From NCBI GenBank assembly GCA_900550135.1, contig URQO01000007.1, positions 1-54,179 on the forward strand: a stretch of DNA of 54,179 nucleotides, read 5' to 3'. The translations under genes were made by a program, and so were the position numbers. The stretch's first letter is position 1. Each line of letters starts with the position of its first letter. Origin of the DNA: an uncultured Eubacterium sp. (GTDB lineage Bacteria > Bacillota > Clostridia > Lachnospirales > Lachnospiraceae). Positions 52,943-54,179 of this stretch are shown here, one piece after another. The notes beneath the pieces are model-generated. The model was not told the origin of the DNA. It worked only from the letters and a program-made list of their open reading frames with translations, and did no database searches.

Positions 52943-53392
52943 TTAATATCCCTCATTAGTAACTTTCCATTTACCATTTTGTAATTTCAAATATATTGCT
53001 CTGGTAGCCTGATTAGTTTCATCGTATATTTGAAACATTACTTTTTTGCCTTCGACTTTTTTAAACTTTAAGTTTCTCAACTTATGTGGGAAATTTTTAT
53101 AATAGTTTATTGCGACTTTTTTTGCTTCATCAATTTGTTCATCAGAATATGCTGATTTTATTGTTTGACTATTATCTGTACATGTTGTTTCCCTTGTGTT
53201 GCTGTTGTCTTTATGCATTGAATTATGGTTTTCTTTAGTATTTGTAGCATCCGATGTAATACTACTATTTTCAGTCACTGTTATCACTTGCTTTTTTACT
53301 GTTGTACTTTTCTGTTGTACACCATCATTTTTACATGCAATCAAAATGATTGATATAGTTGTTAGAACTAAGCCTATGAGAATCCTTTTCAT
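52943..53392 (-). CDS. Hypothetical lipoprotein
   Basis: Not recognised beyond export. 149 residues: a lipoprotein signal peptide with lipobox LIAC (about 17-20), a Ser/Thr/Asn-rich linker (about 25-80), and a small C-terminal domain (about 85-149) with DEAKKVAINYYKNF followed by strands VMFQIYDET, RAIYLKLQNGKWKVTNEG, a DUF4878/NTF2-like pattern. GGAGG lies eight bases before the ATG at 53392, so the frame from 53407 is not used. The gene is divergent from luxS. Confidence 0.65.
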   Translation of the reverse strand: MKRILIGLVLTTISIILIACKNDGVQQKSTTVKKQVITVTENSSITSDATNTKENHNSMHKDNSNTRETTCTDNSQTIKSAYSDEQIDEAKKVAINYYKNFPHKLRNLKFKKVEGKKVMFQIYDETNQATRAIYLKLQNGKWKVTNEGY

Positions 53393-53663
53393 CTTTAAAA
53401 CCTCCATAATATATTAATTGTTATTGATATACCAAATGTTTACATCAAATAAGCATCAAAACAATATATATTTTATGTTATATGATAGTGCTTTATGATT
53501 CTATATAAGCTTTGGATTGCCATATTCTATTTTATCAAGAATATATTTCGTCAATATATTTCAATATGATTTTAGAAACTTATCACGCTATCTTTTTGTT
53601 GATTTTTCTCATACAATTATTTAATATATTTTTAGAAATTTATTATTTATCAGGAGGCGTACT

Positions 53664-54134
53664 ATGGAGAAAATAGCAAGTTTTACAATAGACCATTTGA
53701 GATTACTACCGGGAGTATATGTTTCAAGAAAAGATAAAGTTGGTGAAAACACTATTACAACTTTTGATATTAGAATGACAAGGCCGAATTTTGAACCGGT
53801 TATGAATACCGCTGGAGTTCACACTATCGAGCATCTAGGTGCCACATTTTTGAGAAACCATAAAGAGTATTCTAACAAGACTATTTACTTCGGACCAATG
53901 GGATGTAGAACAGGTTTCTATTTAGTTTTGGCTGGAGATTATGAGTCAAAAGATATTGTTGATTTAATGAAAGAAATGTTTGACTTTATGCGAAACTTTG
54001 AAGGTGAAGTTCCTGGTGCATGTGCAAGAGATTGCGGCAACTATCTGGATATGAACCTTAATATGGCAAAGTATCTGTGCACCAAGTTCTACACAGAAGT
54101 TCTTGAAAATATTACAGAAGAACGTTTGATTTGA
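53664..54134 (+). CDS. luxS: S-ribosylhomocysteine lyase (AI-2 synthase)
   Basis: Cleaves S-ribosylhomocysteine to homocysteine and DPD, the precursor of autoinducer-2, in the activated methyl cycle. 156 residues. The metal-binding HTIEH motif lies at residues 52-56, with the catalytic Cys in FGPMGCRTGFY (about 82) and the third metal ligand Cys in ARDCGNY (about 122). AGGAGG precedes the ATG at 53664 by seven bases. No SAM or SAH riboswitch was found in the 255 AT-rich bases upstream. The stop is 45 bases from the window edge. Confidence 0.97.
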   Translation: MEKIASFTIDHLRLLPGVYVSRKDKVGENTITTFDIRMTRPNFEPVMNTAGVHTIEHLGATFLRNHKEYSNKTIYFGPMGCRTGFYLVLAGDYESKDIVDLMKEMFDFMRNFEGEVPGACARDCGNYLDMNLNMAKYLCTKFYTEVLENITEERLI

Positions 54135-54179
54135 GTCTGTGAAATAAAGTCTGTAAATAGACATTCTATGATAAGTGAT

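Noticed and set aside
53408..53663. SAM/SAH riboswitch upstream of luxS
   Set aside because: The region is uniformly AT-rich and shows none of the conserved riboswitch cores.

Overview
The window is a low-GC, AT-rich chromosomal segment from a Gram-positive anaerobe, most likely a spore-forming member of the Lachnospiraceae or a close relative within Clostridia. The evidence is sporulation and germination genes (gpr, spoIIP, a GerMN lipoprotein), strong AGGAGG-type ribosome binding sites, Bacillota lipoboxes, TTGACA/TATAAT-type promoters and consistently Firmicute-like proteins. No tRNA, rRNA, prophage or CRISPR array was seen. Most of the window is core genome. Accessory features concentrate between about 42.8 and 48.2 kb and in the long gap at 51.5-52.3 kb.

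Layout. 1-4.7 kb is a minus-strand translation and transcription block: rho, then rpmE, a DUF1385 protein, prmC and prfA (cut by the window edge). A divergent malic enzyme gene (4.9-6.0 kb) has a leader with two similar hairpin modules in tandem. Then come nrdG, a very large RNA-like hairpin and dut. The minus-strand sporulation pair gpr-spoIIP (7.5-9.7 kb) is followed by rpsT with a structured leader, and then a minus-strand run of ComEA-like protein, response regulator, histidine kinase, GerMN lipoprotein, comEC and holA (10.3-17.7 kb). From 17.7 to 22.0 kb are a small DMT transporter and a PhoR/PhoB-like two-component system next to a Na/phosphate cotransporter that has a Pho-box-like repeat upstream.

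The arginine locus (22.2-28.5 kb) is a minus-strand argC-argJ-argB-argD operon divergent from argG. Three ARG-box-like palindromes in the shared promoter region are spaced by 31.5 bp, three DNA turns. Next is a plus-strand cassette of polyprenyl-phosphate glycosyltransferase, GtrA-type flippase and YfhO-type GT-C enzyme, resembling the csbB/gtcA/yfhO lipoteichoic-acid glycosylation system. From 33.0 to 42.6 kb on the minus strand are a PrsA/SurA-like lipoprotein, a HAD-like protein lacking its nucleophile, a modular glucosaminidase, a type IIA topoisomerase pair (topoisomerase IV-like), a histidine phosphatase and a GNAT acetyltransferase.

The accessory stretch holds a small leucine-rich-repeat secreted protein, two truncated transposases abutting head to head, a Lys/Tyr-rich secreted protein, an FN3-M15 peptidase and a Pr6Pr-type membrane protein. 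The right end has a YjjG-type HAD phosphatase, trpS, an RsmH-like methyltransferase with a long polar N-terminal extension, a repeat-rich gap, two small exported proteins and luxS.

The observations most worth pursuing are the tandem hairpin leader of the malic enzyme gene, the 156-base multi-tier hairpin after nrdG, the phased ARG boxes, the apparent AUA start of comEC, and the structured or repeated DNA in the intergenic gaps.
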